A DNA stretch of 34,946 nucleotides from Mycobacterium sp. 1165178.9. GTDB lineage: Bacteria > Actinomycetota > Actinomycetes > Mycobacteriales > Mycobacteriaceae. The DNA is taken from the NCBI RefSeq assembly GCF_001673555.1, contig NZ_LZMB01000383.1:1-34946 (forward strand), given 5' to 3'. Shown one piece after another: positions 7,769-17,211 of this stretch. The notes below the pieces were generated by a model that did not search any database, had not been told where the DNA came from, and saw only the letters and a list, made by a program, of their open reading frames with translations. A program made the translations under genes and the position numbers. Every line of letters begins with the position of its first letter. Position 1 is the first letter of the stretch.

Positions 7769-8233
7769 TCAGAGACGCCATCCCTCGCCGGCTGGTGTCT
7801 CATCGGCGACGATATGCATGGCGGCCTCCTCAGCCGAGGCAGCGCCGCCGTCAATGCCGACGTCGTGGGCGCGGTAATCCGTACCTCGATCAGTAGCGTC
7901 GATCTCGAAGGCTACGAGCCGACCTGCGCGCATGCCGCCGACCTGATCGTCGATTGGCTCACCATCGCTGTCGGCGCTATCACCGATCCCGTCGCCATCC
8001 CACTGATCGGTCACATCGGGCACCTCACGGGCCAGTCGGCGCGCCAAACTTTCATGGGTCCGCGCTTCCTTCGCGGTGAGACCCCACGCCCGCAGTTCGC
8101 GCGGGCTTTCCGGGGGTGAGTAGCCTTCGTCCAGGTCGACGCCAGTCTGTTCTGAGTCCAGGCTTTCCTCTGGTTCGAGCAAATGGGCCTGCACATCATC
8201 GAATTCAGAAACCTCCATCCGCGTCGTCTCCAT
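7769..8233 (-). CDS. DUF5709 family protein
   Basis: A 154-residue acidic protein with the DUF5709 signature EGYSPPESPRELRAWGLTA followed by ESLARRLAREVPD. The C-terminal half has short conserved blocks (AGRLVAF, AHDVGIDGGAASAEEAAMHI). No catalytic residues or membrane segments are evident, and the family is of unknown function in actinobacteria. ATG 8233 has GGAG seven bases upstream; a second ATG at 8218 is possible. A 14-bp inverted repeat GATGAC-AG-GTCATC (7757-7770) straddles its stop codon, 24-37 bp ahead of the lpdA-like start. Confidence 0.8.
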   Translation of the reverse strand: METTRMEVSEFDDVQAHLLEPEESLDSEQTGVDLDEGYSPPESPRELRAWGLTAKEARTHESLARRLAREVPDVTDQWDGDGIGDSADSDGEPIDDQVGGMRAGRLVAFEIDATDRGTDYRAHDVGIDGGAASAEEAAMHIVADETPAGEGWRL

Positions 8234-8325
8234 TCCGTAGCTCCAAAGTCACACCCCGCAGCGAAGTCTCGCAATAGGGTGGCATCACACAGCCTTGGGC
8301 AGCCCACACCCGTCCGGTGGATGTC

Positions 8326-8745
8326 TCATCCGAGCGCTTCGACAAGGTCGCGGCAGGCTCGTTCACAGCGACGGCATACGTCGGCGCACACGCGGCAATG
8401 CTCGTGTTTCGCCGCATGCTTGTCGCACTCGTCTGCGGCCGTCTCGCATGCGAAGGCGCACGTTTGGAGCACCGTCCTCGTCAGGTTCGCGTCGCAGTCC
8501 GTGTGCCGGGACAAGACGCGGCCGGTTGTCGCGCAGACATCCGAGCAGTCAAGGCAAGTACGGGTGCATTTGGTTAGGTGATAGACATCGTCCTCACTGA
8601 GGCAGGCGTCTGCACACGCTGTACAGGCTTGGTCGCATTCAATACAGGCGTCGATACATGCAATCAGCTTGGCTATATCGATGTGGCCGAGATCTCGTGG
8701 ATAGGTCTCCAGCATTCTCCTGGCGGCGCTCACTATGTCCTCCAT
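8326..8745 (-). CDS. Cysteine-rich four-helix-bundle copper-binding protein (Csp/DUF326-like)
   Basis: This protein of 139 residues contains 19 cysteines, mostly as CxxC/CxxxC pairs along predicted helices (CIDACIECDQACTACADAC, CTRTCLDCSDVC, CAFACETAADEC, CRVCADVCRRCERAC). This is the layout of cytosolic copper storage proteins (Csp3), which line a helix bundle with Cu(I)-thiolate sites. No signal peptide is present. The start is ambiguous: ATG 8745 has no close ribosome site, while an in-frame GTG at 8733 has GGAGG five bases upstream and would give 135 residues. The palindromic element at 8896-8907 lies about 150 bp upstream. Confidence 0.88.
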   Translation of the reverse strand: MEDIVSAARRMLETYPRDLGHIDIAKLIACIDACIECDQACTACADACLSEDDVYHLTKCTRTCLDCSDVCATTGRVLSRHTDCDANLTRTVLQTCAFACETAADECDKHAAKHEHCRVCADVCRRCERACRDLVEALG

Positions 8746-8872
8746 GTTCTTGTACTAGCCTTCTCCACACAAGGTGCCGCTAGGATGCTTGAGAATCCCA
8801 CTGTGCTTCTTACGCAAGAGAACACGGCCAGTGCGGGTGTAGACGTTAAGAGCATGGCGCGGCGGAGCGGAA

Positions 8873-8907
8873 CTGTCGTCGCCCATCACCGTCATTCACC
8901 CGGGTGA
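8873..8907 (-). promoter_or_regulatory. Putative operator upstream of the copper-storage-like gene
   Basis: The core palindrome TCACCCGGGTGA (8896-8907) is followed on the minus strand by GGTGATG (8890-8884) and GACGACAG (8880-8873). This is the second copy of the palindrome also found at 6259 and 15271. Here the extra half-site lies closer (10 bp instead of 16-17 bp start to start). It faces the cysteine-rich gene on one side and the sigma gene on the other, so it could serve both. Confidence 0.55.
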
Positions 8908-8954
8908 TATTTGGCCATCAGGGATCGCACGACCGGTGGATCAGGTCGGCAAGT

Positions 8955-9110
8955 TCACGGCAGCGGTCGATGCACGAGCTGTTCGGTGTTCAGTTCGTGG
9001 ATGGCGTTCTCGACGACCGGACCGATCGCGGGGTCAAGAACGTCAGCTTGTACTACGGCAGGTAACCACGGCACCGACGGCCGACCTGATGTAGTAGGTG
9101 CCGCGGGCGC
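8955..9110 (-). other. Gene-free stretch 8746-9276 with one open but startless minus-strand frame
   Basis: The 531 bp between the copper-storage-like gene and the sigma gene hold the regulatory elements at 8873-8907 and 9134-9153 and no clear gene. One minus-strand frame stays open for about 50 codons, ending at 8955 ([19 protein letters not shown] and on). Its codon third positions look coding-like, but it has no start codon and no family I recognise. A neighbouring frame continues with [16 protein letters not shown]. It may be a decayed small gene. A sigma-gene frame runs upstream from 9277 to 8911 but reads as low-complexity arginine/serine sequence. Confidence 0.25.
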
Positions 9111-9133
9111 TCATCCGGATGAATTGCTTCGGC

Positions 9134-9153
9134 GGGTGATGACCACTCACCCC
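9134..9153 (+). promoter_or_regulatory. GGGTGA-N7-TCACCC element upstream of the sigma factor gene
   Basis: GGGTGATGACCACTCACCC (9134-9152) is an inverted repeat with a 7-nt spacer, about 125 bp before the sigma start. The minus strand of 15242-15260 carries GGGTGATGACAGCTCACCC, identical at 17 of 19 positions and in the same orientation relative to its gene. The half-site is the same hexamer that builds the TCACCCGGGTGA palindrome. Confidence 0.5.
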
Positions 9154-9276
9154 GCGGCGGTGGATGCTGACACCGGAATGGCAAGCGGAGGTCGTCCTCG
9201 ATCGGGCCCGCGAGCTCAGATCAGGATTCGTCGGCGTGCAATTGCACGCGCATGCACACAGAAAGAAGACGATGCG

Positions 9277-9972
9277 ATGACAGCCGTTGCATCCCCACGC
9301 ACGCGCATCTGGTCCTCGCGTTCCTCAAAATGCGGGACCGTCGGCCAGGGCAGGACTCATGGGCCGCGGAGCACTCAATTCGAAAGCGCGATTATCCCGC
9401 TTCTCGGGCCCCTCTATCGGCAAGCTCTCCGGATGACCTCCAATCAGGCGGACGCGGAGGATCTGGTGCAAGAAACAATGCTCAACGCGTACGTCGGCCT
9501 GTCGGCATTCGAACCAGGAACGAATCTAAAGGCGTGGCTACGGCGGATCATGATCAACACCTACATTGACAGCTATCGGAGGCAAAAGCGCCGCCCCGCA
9601 CAATATCCGACCGATGAGATCACCGATCGGCAGCTGGCGGCCAGCGCCCCACGTACCTCGGGGGCGCTACGGTCGGCCGAAGACCAGGCGCTCGAAATGC
9701 TGCCAGACCCCTACCTCAAGGCGGCAATGATGGTCTTGCCTGAGCAGTTTCGCATGGCCGTGTACTTTGCTGACATCGCGGGATACTCCTACAAGGAGAT
9801 CGCCGCCATGACGGACACGCGGCAAGGGACCGTAAGTTCGAGGATCAACCGCGGACGAAAACAATTGCGCGATTTACTGGTTGACTCGCCAGTCGACCAT
9901 GCGGCCAGGCCCATCGACGAGGCGCCGAGCGGAGCCACCCAGAAGCGTGCAAGTGTCAGTGGCGATAAATAA
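9277..9972 (+). CDS. SigH-like ECF RNA polymerase sigma factor
   Basis: A 231-residue protein with sigma region 2 ([20 protein letters not shown], then [20 protein letters not shown]) and region 4 ([20 protein letters not shown], then [20 protein letters not shown]). It is clearly similar to mycobacterial SigH, the oxidative/disulfide-stress sigma factor, but differs throughout, so it is a paralogue. ATG 9277 is chosen because the SigH-like part begins soon after and GAAAGAAGA precedes it. SigH is normally followed by its zinc anti-sigma factor RshA (HxxxCxxC); no such gene is here. It probably directs genes of the surrounding redox block (inference). Confidence 0.88.
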   Translation: MTAVASPRTRIWSSRSSKCGTVGQGRTHGPRSTQFESAIIPLLGPLYRQALRMTSNQADAEDLVQETMLNAYVGLSAFEPGTNLKAWLRRIMINTYIDSYRRQKRRPAQYPTDEITDRQLAASAPRTSGALRSAEDQALEMLPDPYLKAAMMVLPEQFRMAVYFADIAGYSYKEIAAMTDTRQGTVSSRINRGRKQLRDLLVDSPVDHAARPIDEAPSGATQKRASVSGDK

Positions 9973-10201
9973 AGCAAGTCTCCAACTCACGTGCAAGGTT
10001 TCCCCGCCGTCACCCTGGACTGTCAGCCTGACTCGACCTGGACTGGAACATCTGGCCTTCTATGCCGGCATCGGTGCAGTGGCCGCATTTGGGATGATGG
10101 AATGGCCGGTCGTCGCCGCGTTGGTGGTGGGGCACACGCTTGTCAACGCGCAGCACAACAAGGTCCTTCAATCACTTGGTGAGGCGTTGGAAGAAGCCTA
10201 G
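9953..10201 (+). CDS. Small two-helix membrane protein, unknown function
   Basis: The convincing part is the last 55 residues: [35 protein letters not shown] and [14 protein letters not shown], i.e. two adjacent hydrophobic helices and an amphipathic tail. GTG 9953 (82 residues) is chosen because AGAAG lies seven bases upstream; the frame is open back to ATG 9881 within the sigma gene. It overlaps the end of the sigma gene by 20 bases, so it may be translationally coupled. It has no His/Cys zinc motif, so it is not an RshA-type anti-sigma factor by sequence. I do not recognise the family. Confidence 0.55.
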   Translation: MSVAINKASLQLTCKVSPPSPWTVSLTRPGLEHLAFYAGIGAVAAFGMMEWPVVAALVVGHTLVNAQHNKVLQSLGEALEEA

Positions 10202-10253
10202 CAGCAATACATTACGAGCCGCCGGGACATAGCAGCTTACAGTTCCCACTTAG

Positions 10254-11959
<1,706 letters not shown>

Positions 11960-11960
<1 letters not shown>

Positions 11961-13093
11961 TAGATCGCTCTCCCGAAAGGTGAATGCTGCTGGACCACAG
12001 TATGTTTAGCGTTGACCGACCGTAGCCAGGACGCTGCGAACTTGCTCACCCCGTCGTGTTCGAGCACCGCGAACACGTTGGGTAGATCAATACCGATCGC
12101 GCTCAGCCGGTCCAACGCTTCCTGCGCCTGTGCCGCCTTGCCAGTGATGGTGTCACTGTTGATGACGCCGTGGTCGGCCACCGCCTCCAATGTCGCGGCA
12201 GGAATGGTGCTTACCGTGTTCGGCGCCACGAGTTCGGTGACGTACATCGTGTCGGGATACGCGGCGTTCTTCACCCCGGTAGAGGCCCACAGCGGGCGCT
12301 GCACGCGAGCACCCGCGGCGCGCAACGCAGTGTAGCGCGGCTCGGCTTCGAAGACCTGCTGGTAGGCCGCATAGGCCACCCTCGCGTTGGCGATGCCGGC
12401 TTGCCCCCGCAGCGCGAGCGCATCCGCAGTGCCGATTTTCTCGAGACGCGTATCGACCTCGGTATCCACCCGGGACACGAAAAGCGAAGCCACCGAATGG
12501 ATCAGGGACAAATCAGCCCCGGCGCACTGTGCCACCTCCATGCCGGTCAGGTACGCGTCCATCACCTCACGGTGCCGTTGCGCGGAAAAAATCAACGTGA
12601 CATTGACCGAGATACCTTTAGCCAATGCTGCCGTGATCGCAGGCAGCCCCGCTGCCGTAGCCGGTATCTTGATAAATACGTTGGGCCGGTTGACGATTTC
12701 GGCCAACTCGATGGCCTGCATGAGTGTCCGATCGGAGTTGTGCGCATCCAGCGGATTGACTTCGACGGACACTCTGCCATCGATACCGTCGGAGGCCTCC
12801 CACTGCGGGCGCAGCACATCGCAGGCGGCCCGGACGTCATCAGTGATCACCGTGCGGACCGCGGCGTGCATCGCGAGGCCACGCGCGGTCAACTCGGCGA
12901 GCTGCTCGCCGTAGAGGTTGCTGTGGGTAAGTGCTCGCTCAAAGGTCGACGGGTTGGTCGTGACGCCGACGACACTTCTGGTATCAACGAGGCGCTGCAG
13001 CTTGCCCGATTGCAGCCAGTCGCGCGACAAGTCATCCAGCCAGACCGACACACCGGCTGCCGACAGCGCCGCAAGGTTCGGGTTCTGAGTCAT
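11960..13093 (-). CDS. tal: Transaldolase paralogue
   Basis: A 377-residue transaldolase of the mycobacterial Tal type. [20 protein letters not shown] matches the usual N-terminus, the TTNP motif is at 45-48, and the Schiff-base lysine is Lys142 in [10 protein letters not shown]. The enzyme exchanges C3 units between sedoheptulose-7-P and glyceraldehyde-3-P in the non-oxidative pentose phosphate pathway, where it can help supply NADPH under oxidative stress. ATG 13093 lies 4 bases after the stop of the small membrane ORF; longer open frame upstream is that ORF's DNA. The C-terminus diverges from what I recall of Rv1448c, consistent with an accessory copy. Confidence 0.9.
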
Positions 13094-13097
13094 CGTG

Positions 13098-13244
13098 TCA
13101 CCGTCGCTCGCCGATCTCCGGTCGCGGTGACACCCGTCCTGCGATACATGCGGCGCCATAGAACACCAACGGCGCGTAAATGCTCAACAGCACCTGCCAG
13201 TCAGGCGAAATTGTCGGGTCCTTGTCCTGTATTACCGAGCCCAT
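13098..13244 (-). CDS. 48-residue single-span membrane peptide between msrA and tal
   Basis: ATG 13244 lies 4 bases after the msrA stop, and its TGA ends 4 bases before the tal ATG. The product starts [17 protein letters not shown], has one hydrophobic span ([19 protein letters not shown]) and ends with a basic tail ([12 protein letters not shown]). The tight packing on both sides argues for real, coupled translation. A single-span peptide in an operon with ctaD could be an oxidase-associated subunit or assembly peptide, but that is inference and I recognise no family. Confidence 0.6.
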   Translation of the reverse strand: MGSVIQDKDPTISPDWQVLLSIYAPLVFYGAACIAGRVSPRPEIGERR

Positions 13245-13248
13245 GTCG

Positions 13249-13797
13249 CTATTGAATGGGCTTGGCATGTTCTGCGGTCGCTGCCCTCGCGTCACCGTGG
13301 CGGGGTAACGTCCACTCGGGACGGATGTAGTGGCAGGTGTAGCCCGATGGGTAGCGTTGCAGATAGTTCTGGTGCTCGGGTTCCGCTTCCCAAAACTCGC
13401 CGGCCGCGTTGACCTCGGTGACGACCGCGCCGGGCCACCGGCCCGAATTCTCGATGTCGGCGATAGTCTGCACCGCGATTTGCTTTTGCTCGTCGTCCAG
13501 ATAGAAAATTGCCGACCGGTAACTGCTTCCGACGTCGTTGCCCTGACGGTACTTGGTGGTCGGGTCGTGAACCTGAAAGAAGAATTCCAGCAGTGCCCGG
13601 TAATCGGTTTCGTCTGGGTCGTAGGTGATTTCGAGCGCCTCGGCGTGGCCGGGGTGATTGCGGTAGGTGGGATGCGCGTTGCTGCCGCCGGTGTAGCCGA
13701 CACGGGTGGACACCACACCGGGCTGCGCGCGGAAGAGATCCTCCATCCCCCAAAAGCACCCGCCGGCGAGAACGGCGATCTTGTTGTGGCTGCTCAT
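13249..13797 (-). CDS. msrA: Peptide-methionine (S)-S-oxide reductase MsrA
   Basis: A 182-residue MsrA with the catalytic GCFWG (Cys14), the conserved GYTGG, HPGHAEA and HDPTT segments, and a resolving-type Cys155 in [11 protein letters not shown]. It reduces the S-epimer of methionine sulfoxide in proteins using thioredoxin-type reductant. The ATG start overlaps the msrB stop as ATGA, giving coupled translation. Operon with msrB upstream and a small membrane peptide, tal and ctaD downstream. Confidence 0.95.
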   Translation of the reverse strand: MSSHNKIAVLAGGCFWGMEDLFRAQPGVVSTRVGYTGGSNAHPTYRNHPGHAEALEITYDPDETDYRALLEFFFQVHDPTTKYRQGNDVGSSYRSAIFYLDDEQKQIAVQTIADIENSGRWPGAVVTEVNAAGEFWEAEPEHQNYLQRYPSGYTCHYIRPEWTLPRHGDARAATAEHAKPIQ

Positions 13798-14282
13798 GAT
13801 TGCTGCTCGGCGACGCTTTGGTTTTGCTCTGATCCATCATTCGTGAACAAACGCATATATTGCCCATAACCCTGGGCTTCGAGTTCATCGCGGTGGATGA
13901 ATCGCAGCGATGCCGAGTTGATGCAGTAGCGCAACCCCCCGGCTTCGGTGGGGCCGTCCGGGAATACGTGCCCCAGATGGCTATCGGCGTGGGCCGACCG
14001 TACCTCGATCCGTTCCATGAAGTGGCTGCGGTCGCGCCTCTCAACGAGGTTGTCCGCGCCGATGGGCCGGGTGAAGCTGGGCCAGCCACTACCGCTGTCG
14101 AATTTGTCCACCGAGGCGAAAAGCGGTTCGCCAGAGACAATGTCGACGTAGATGCCGGGCTCATGGTTGTCGCAGTACTCGCCGGTGAACGGAGGCTCCG
14201 TGCCGCTCTCCTGGGTGACGTGGTATTGCTGGGGGCTGAGCGCGTCGACCGCGGCAGGGTTCTTGCTGTATTGATGTGACAC
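13794..14282 (-). CDS. msrB: Peptide-methionine (R)-S-oxide reductase MsrB, zinc-free type
   Basis: A 162-residue MsrB with [22 protein letters not shown] and the catalytic Cys120 in [13 protein letters not shown]. The two CxxC zinc pairs of classical MsrB are missing ([11 protein letters not shown] instead of YVCxxCGxxLF, and VRSAHADSH instead of VRCxxCDxH). The PilB-type resolving cysteine in SGxGW is a serine. Cys37 (GEYCDN) is the only other cysteine. The GTG start at 14282 has GGAG seven bases upstream. It reduces methionine-R-sulfoxide and complements the coupled msrA. Confidence 0.93.
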   Translation of the reverse strand: MSHQYSKNPAAVDALSPQQYHVTQESGTEPPFTGEYCDNHEPGIYVDIVSGEPLFASVDKFDSGSGWPSFTRPIGADNLVERRDRSHFMERIEVRSAHADSHLGHVFPDGPTEAGGLRYCINSASLRFIHRDELEAQGYGQYMRLFTNDGSEQNQSVAEQQS

Positions 14283-14350
14283 CTGGTCTCCTTCATTCGC
14301 GCAGCCTTTACGAGGATGCGCTTAGCATTTCGGTAGGTAGTGTTGTCGCG

Positions 14351-15121
14351 TTAATTGCGTCCGGCCATGATGCCGCCGTCGACATTGAGAATCGCCCCGG
14401 TTACCCAACTGGCCTCATCCGACAGCAGATACGTGACGGCGTTGGCGACGTCGGCAGGAGTGCCGACTCGTCCCAGCGGATGAAGCGGCGCGAATGTGGC
14501 AAGCGTGGCGTCGATCTCGTCCTTGGGGATGAACTTCTCGTAGAGCGGGGTCTTGACGACGGCCGGTGCCACCGCGTTGACGCGAATCTTATGCTCGGCG
14601 AGCTCGATGGCCAGGTTATGGGTCAGCGCATGCAGCCCGGCCTTTTGCATCGAGTATGCCGACGATGGAGTCAGACCGATCGCCTGATGTGCCCACATGC
14701 TGCCGATGTTGACGATCGAGCCGCCCTCACCGCGGGCGATCATGCCCCCAACGACGGACTGCGTCAGGAAGAACAAGGCGTAGTTCAACTCCATGTACGA
14801 GTCGTAGGTCAGCGCGTCGTACTCCAGGAACGCCTTGGGCACAAAGAATCCGGCCGCGTTCACCAACAGTGTCGCATCGCCGTGCTGCTCAGCAAGCGCG
14901 CGCTGAACATCGGCGACCGCAGCGCGATCCGTCAGCTCGGCAGTGATACCCCAGGCCTCGCCGCCCCCGCCGCTCAATTCGGTCACGGTGTCATCAACAC
15001 GGTCCTTCGACCGGCCGACTATCACTGCGCTGCCGCCGTGGCGCACGACATCAACGGCGACCTGCCGGCCCATACCGGCGCTGCCTCCGACGACGATGAC
15101 CTTCTTTGAATCGAAGTGCAT
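14351..15121 (-). CDS. Short-chain dehydrogenase/reductase (SDR)
   Basis: A 256-residue classical SDR with a Rossmann glycine motif VGGSAGMG, the NAAG strand motif, catalytic Ser (NIGSMW), and the active-site Tyr-x-x-x-Lys in SAYSMQKAG, ending with [11 protein letters not shown]. It is a cytosolic NAD(P)H-dependent oxidoreductase of unknown substrate. ATG 15121 has AGAAGGG upstream. It leads the SDR-msrB-msrA-peptide-tal-ctaD operon (68 bases to msrB) and has the operator-like region 15242-15282 about 120-160 bp upstream. Confidence 0.88.
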   Translation of the reverse strand: MHFDSKKVIVVGGSAGMGRQVAVDVVRHGGSAVIVGRSKDRVDDTVTELSGGGGEAWGITAELTDRAAVADVQRALAEQHGDATLLVNAAGFFVPKAFLEYDALTYDSYMELNYALFFLTQSVVGGMIARGEGGSIVNIGSMWAHQAIGLTPSSAYSMQKAGLHALTHNLAIELAEHKIRVNAVAPAVVKTPLYEKFIPKDEIDATLATFAPLHPLGRVGTPADVANAVTYLLSDEASWVTGAILNVDGGIMAGRN

Positions 15122-15241
15122 GGTGAGACCCTTCTGCTGACTCCTGTGGGCCCTTGCCCAGCAAGAAAAGTTGTAGCCATGACGACGACATCGGGCGCCG
15201 TGGATGCCGACGTTGAACTGGCATTAGTCTTCTGGCCGGTG

Positions 15242-15282
15242 GGGTGAGCTGTCATCACCCCGGCTCTGTTTCACCCGGGTGA
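15242..15282 (-). promoter_or_regulatory. Putative composite operator upstream of the SDR-msr-ctaD operon
   Basis: Two elements lie side by side. The palindrome TCACCCGGGTGA is at 15271-15282, and the spaced inverted repeat GGGTGATGACAGCTCACCC (minus strand, 15260-15242) follows it, so four copies of the GGGTGA hexamer sit within 41 bp. This is the densest cluster of the motif in the window, about 120-160 bp upstream of the start codon. Confidence 0.6.
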
Positions 15283-15779
15283 GTCCTGGCGCCTGGCGGA
15301 GGACCTATGACACTCAATGCGCGGCCGGTGTTCGTTGTTCACCACGAGCAACACCGCTTCGCCGCATCCAACCGGGTTGGGGGCCCCCGGAAAATACTCA
15401 GCAGCCTCGCTGAATAGCCCAGGCGCATTGAGTAATTCGAGACTGCATTGCCCTCCGACGTCTCGCGACGCTTGGCCACCGGGTGGCTAGCCTTGTATGC
15501 TGACGGCCAGCTGTGAGCCACTGACCGTGGCGGCTTTGCCGTACCCGATCCTGAGTCACCGCGGAAACTGCCCGGCCACAAGCAACTTCGCGGCGCAGCT
15601 GATGATACGGTCACCCATTGCCCGCCCACGACTTGTCATTGGAGCCCCTGGTCTGCATCCTTCTCCGACATGTCACCACTTACCGCGTCGCTCGCCTATG
15701 TGGGATTCGCACCCCACTGGGGTATTTGACATGCAGGTGTCCACTGGTGGGTCACCTGCCCTAGTGATGTCTCGCTTAG
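15283..15779. other. Gene-free stretch with an 11-bp inverted repeat
   Basis: No convincing coding frame is seen in about 500 bp. Short frames on both strands lack ribosome sites and family resemblance. A perfect 11-bp inverted repeat ACTCAATGCGC (15312-15322) / GCGCATTGAGT (15423-15433) brackets about 100 bp, and a GCAGGTG...CACCTGC inverted repeat lies near 15731-15760. Either could be the remnant of a mobile or regulatory element, but nothing encodes a transposase. Confidence 0.4.
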
Positions 15780-15801
15780 GCCCTACGGCTAGGGGTAGGG
15801 C
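15780..15801 (-). terminator. Possible hairpin at the end of the GNAT gene
   Basis: GCCCTA-10nt-TAGGGC gives a 6-bp stem that touches the GNAT stop codon (15801-15803). It is short and lacks a U-tract, so it is a weak terminator candidate. Confidence 0.3.
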
Positions 15802-16346
15802 TAGTTGCGATCCTGCGCCGGGGCACAGGCCGGCTCTGGCAAATCCAAATCCGCCTTGCTCAGCCGGTAGACCTCAAGCGTCAGGTTGTAATACTTGTCG
15901 GTCTCACCGACCCAGTCCATCCCCACTCGACGCGCCGTCGCAACCCCACGATGATTACCTGGCCGGACGACGGCGAAGACCTCATTGACACCAATATTTG
16001 TGAATGCCTGATGGGCAACCGCATGACCGGCTTCCGCGCCGTAGCCGTGACCCCACAACTTCGGTGCAACCAGCCAACCGATTTCGAGCTCGGTGCAACC
16101 GGGTGGAAGTGGAAGCAGTGCCACTCCTCCGATCAGTTCACCAGAGCCTCTATATCGGTGATCGCCCATCGGCCCTGGGGAATCTCCGCTGCGTTGCTCT
16201 CGGCGACCCATGTGCGCAAAACCTGCCGCATCTGCTCGTGATCGGTGATCAACGGCAACGCCGGCGCTCAATTCTGGCGACCGCCCAGACAACCAGGCAT
16301 CCACAGCGCCGGGCGCCATGCGGACAAAAGCCTCCTCGCCCTGCAT
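15801..16346 (-). pseudogene. GNAT-family N-acetyltransferase with two compensating frameshifts
   Basis: The frame is open for 181 codons and its C-terminal half is a normal GNAT domain (LEIGWLVAPKLWGHGYGAEA, FAVVRPGNHRGVATARRVGM). Residues 29 to about 66 read as unrelated sequence. In the +1 frame the same DNA (about 16262-16150) encodes the expected missing part: ALPLITDHEQMRQVLRTW followed by VAESNAAEIPQGRWAITDIE, which joins naturally to SGELIGGVALLPLPPG. So one base appears inserted near 16259-16266 (GCCGGCG) and one lost near 16144-16152. Either this is a sequencing/assembly pair of errors or a damaged gene with about 38 scrambled residues in the N-terminal domain. It is divergent from the M15-like gene. 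Confidence 0.75.
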
Positions 16347-16416
16347 GACGCGGGACCCGGTAGCGTTAGCACCGCACTTGTCGAGGGAAACCGCTTATGG
16401 CGGCGGTCTTGTAGGG

Positions 16417-17187
16417 ATGGAAGCAAGCGGTGAGGACTCATCCCAATTGACGTCCTTTAACCGGCGCGGCGCCGTGCTGGCGGAAATGCTGACAGCGGTT
16501 GTGGTACTCGTGCAGTGCACCGCTGCGACGCCACCTCCTGCGACGCCACCTCCTGCGGCCACACCGTCATCGTCTGCTACACCGTCTTCGTCGGGCGCGG
16601 CGGCGCCGTCGGCCAGCGCGCCGCCGGCACCCGATCCGACGGTGGAGCCGGTCACCGCCGCCGAACTCGGCGCGACCTGGCGGCCGGGTTGCCCCGTCGA
16701 GCCGGGGCGGCTGCGCAGGGTCAACGTCGACCACCTCGGTTTCGACGGCCAGACCCACCGCGGCGAACTGATCGTGCATGAAGACCTGGTGCCGGACGTG
16801 ATCGCGATATTCGAGCAGCTTTACCGACTGGGCTACCCCGTCGAGAAGATCCGCACCGTCGACCACTACGCGGACGCTGATGATGAGTTATCCATGGAGG
16901 ACAACAACACTTCGGCGTTCAACTGCCGAACCATCCCAGGAACCGACGAATGGTCTCCACATGCTTACGGTCGGGCTATCGATATCAATACGCTGCTCAA
17001 CCCGTGCCTCTACGCCAGCGGGTATTTCGAACCGCAGAACGCCGAGGCCTACCTGGACCGCAGCCGCACCGACCCGGGGCTTTTACACAGTGGCGACCCG
17101 GCCGTGCGCGCCTTTACAGATCGTGGCTGGCGGTGGGGTGGCGACTGGGCGGCTCCCTTCGACTACCAACACTTCGAGCGGCCCTGA
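16417..17187 (+). CDS. Exported M15-type (VanY/D-Ala-D-Ala carboxypeptidase-like) peptidase
   Basis: A 256-residue protein. The N-terminus has RR followed by a hydrophobic stretch ending LVQC, a possible but non-ideal lipobox. Then comes a low-complexity Pro/Ala/Thr/Ser linker with a tandem 15-bp repeat (gcgacgccacctcct twice), and a C-terminal M15-like domain with SPHAYGRAIDIN (zinc His and Asp) and the terminal DYQHFE (second zinc His). M15 enzymes trim peptidoglycan stem peptides outside the membrane. ATG 16417 is chosen as it directly precedes the signal sequence; the ribosome site is weak. The GNAT gene is divergent, 70 bp away. Confidence 0.75.
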   Translation: MEASGEDSSQLTSFNRRGAVLAEMLTAVVVLVQCTAATPPPATPPPAATPSSSATPSSSGAAAPSASAPPAPDPTVEPVTAAELGATWRPGCPVEPGRLRRVNVDHLGFDGQTHRGELIVHEDLVPDVIAIFEQLYRLGYPVEKIRTVDHYADADDELSMEDNNTSAFNCRTIPGTDEWSPHAYGRAIDINTLLNPCLYASGYFEPQNAEAYLDRSRTDPGLLHSGDPAVRAFTDRGWRWGGDWAAPFDYQHFERP

Positions 17188-17211
17188 GCTCATGGCCGAT
17201 GACGCACGGCC

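Noticed and set aside
9953..10201. RshA-type zinc anti-sigma factor beside the SigH-like gene
   Set aside because: The product has no HxxxCxxC motif and is a two-helix hydrophobic protein.
13292..14296. 334-codon minus-strand frame spanning msrA and msrB
   Set aside because: It is an out-of-frame shadow of both genes; MsrA and MsrB motifs are complete in their own frames.
15178..15246. 22-codon plus-strand ORF beginning [12 protein letters not shown]
   Set aside because: It has no ribosome site and overlaps the operator region; nothing suggests translation.
16526..16560. Tandem 15-bp repeats (and similar ones near 20100 and 18560-18620) as a possible repeat array or CRISPR
   Set aside because: They have only two units, no spacers, and lie within linker or signal-peptide coding sequence. 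No CRISPR or cas genes are present.
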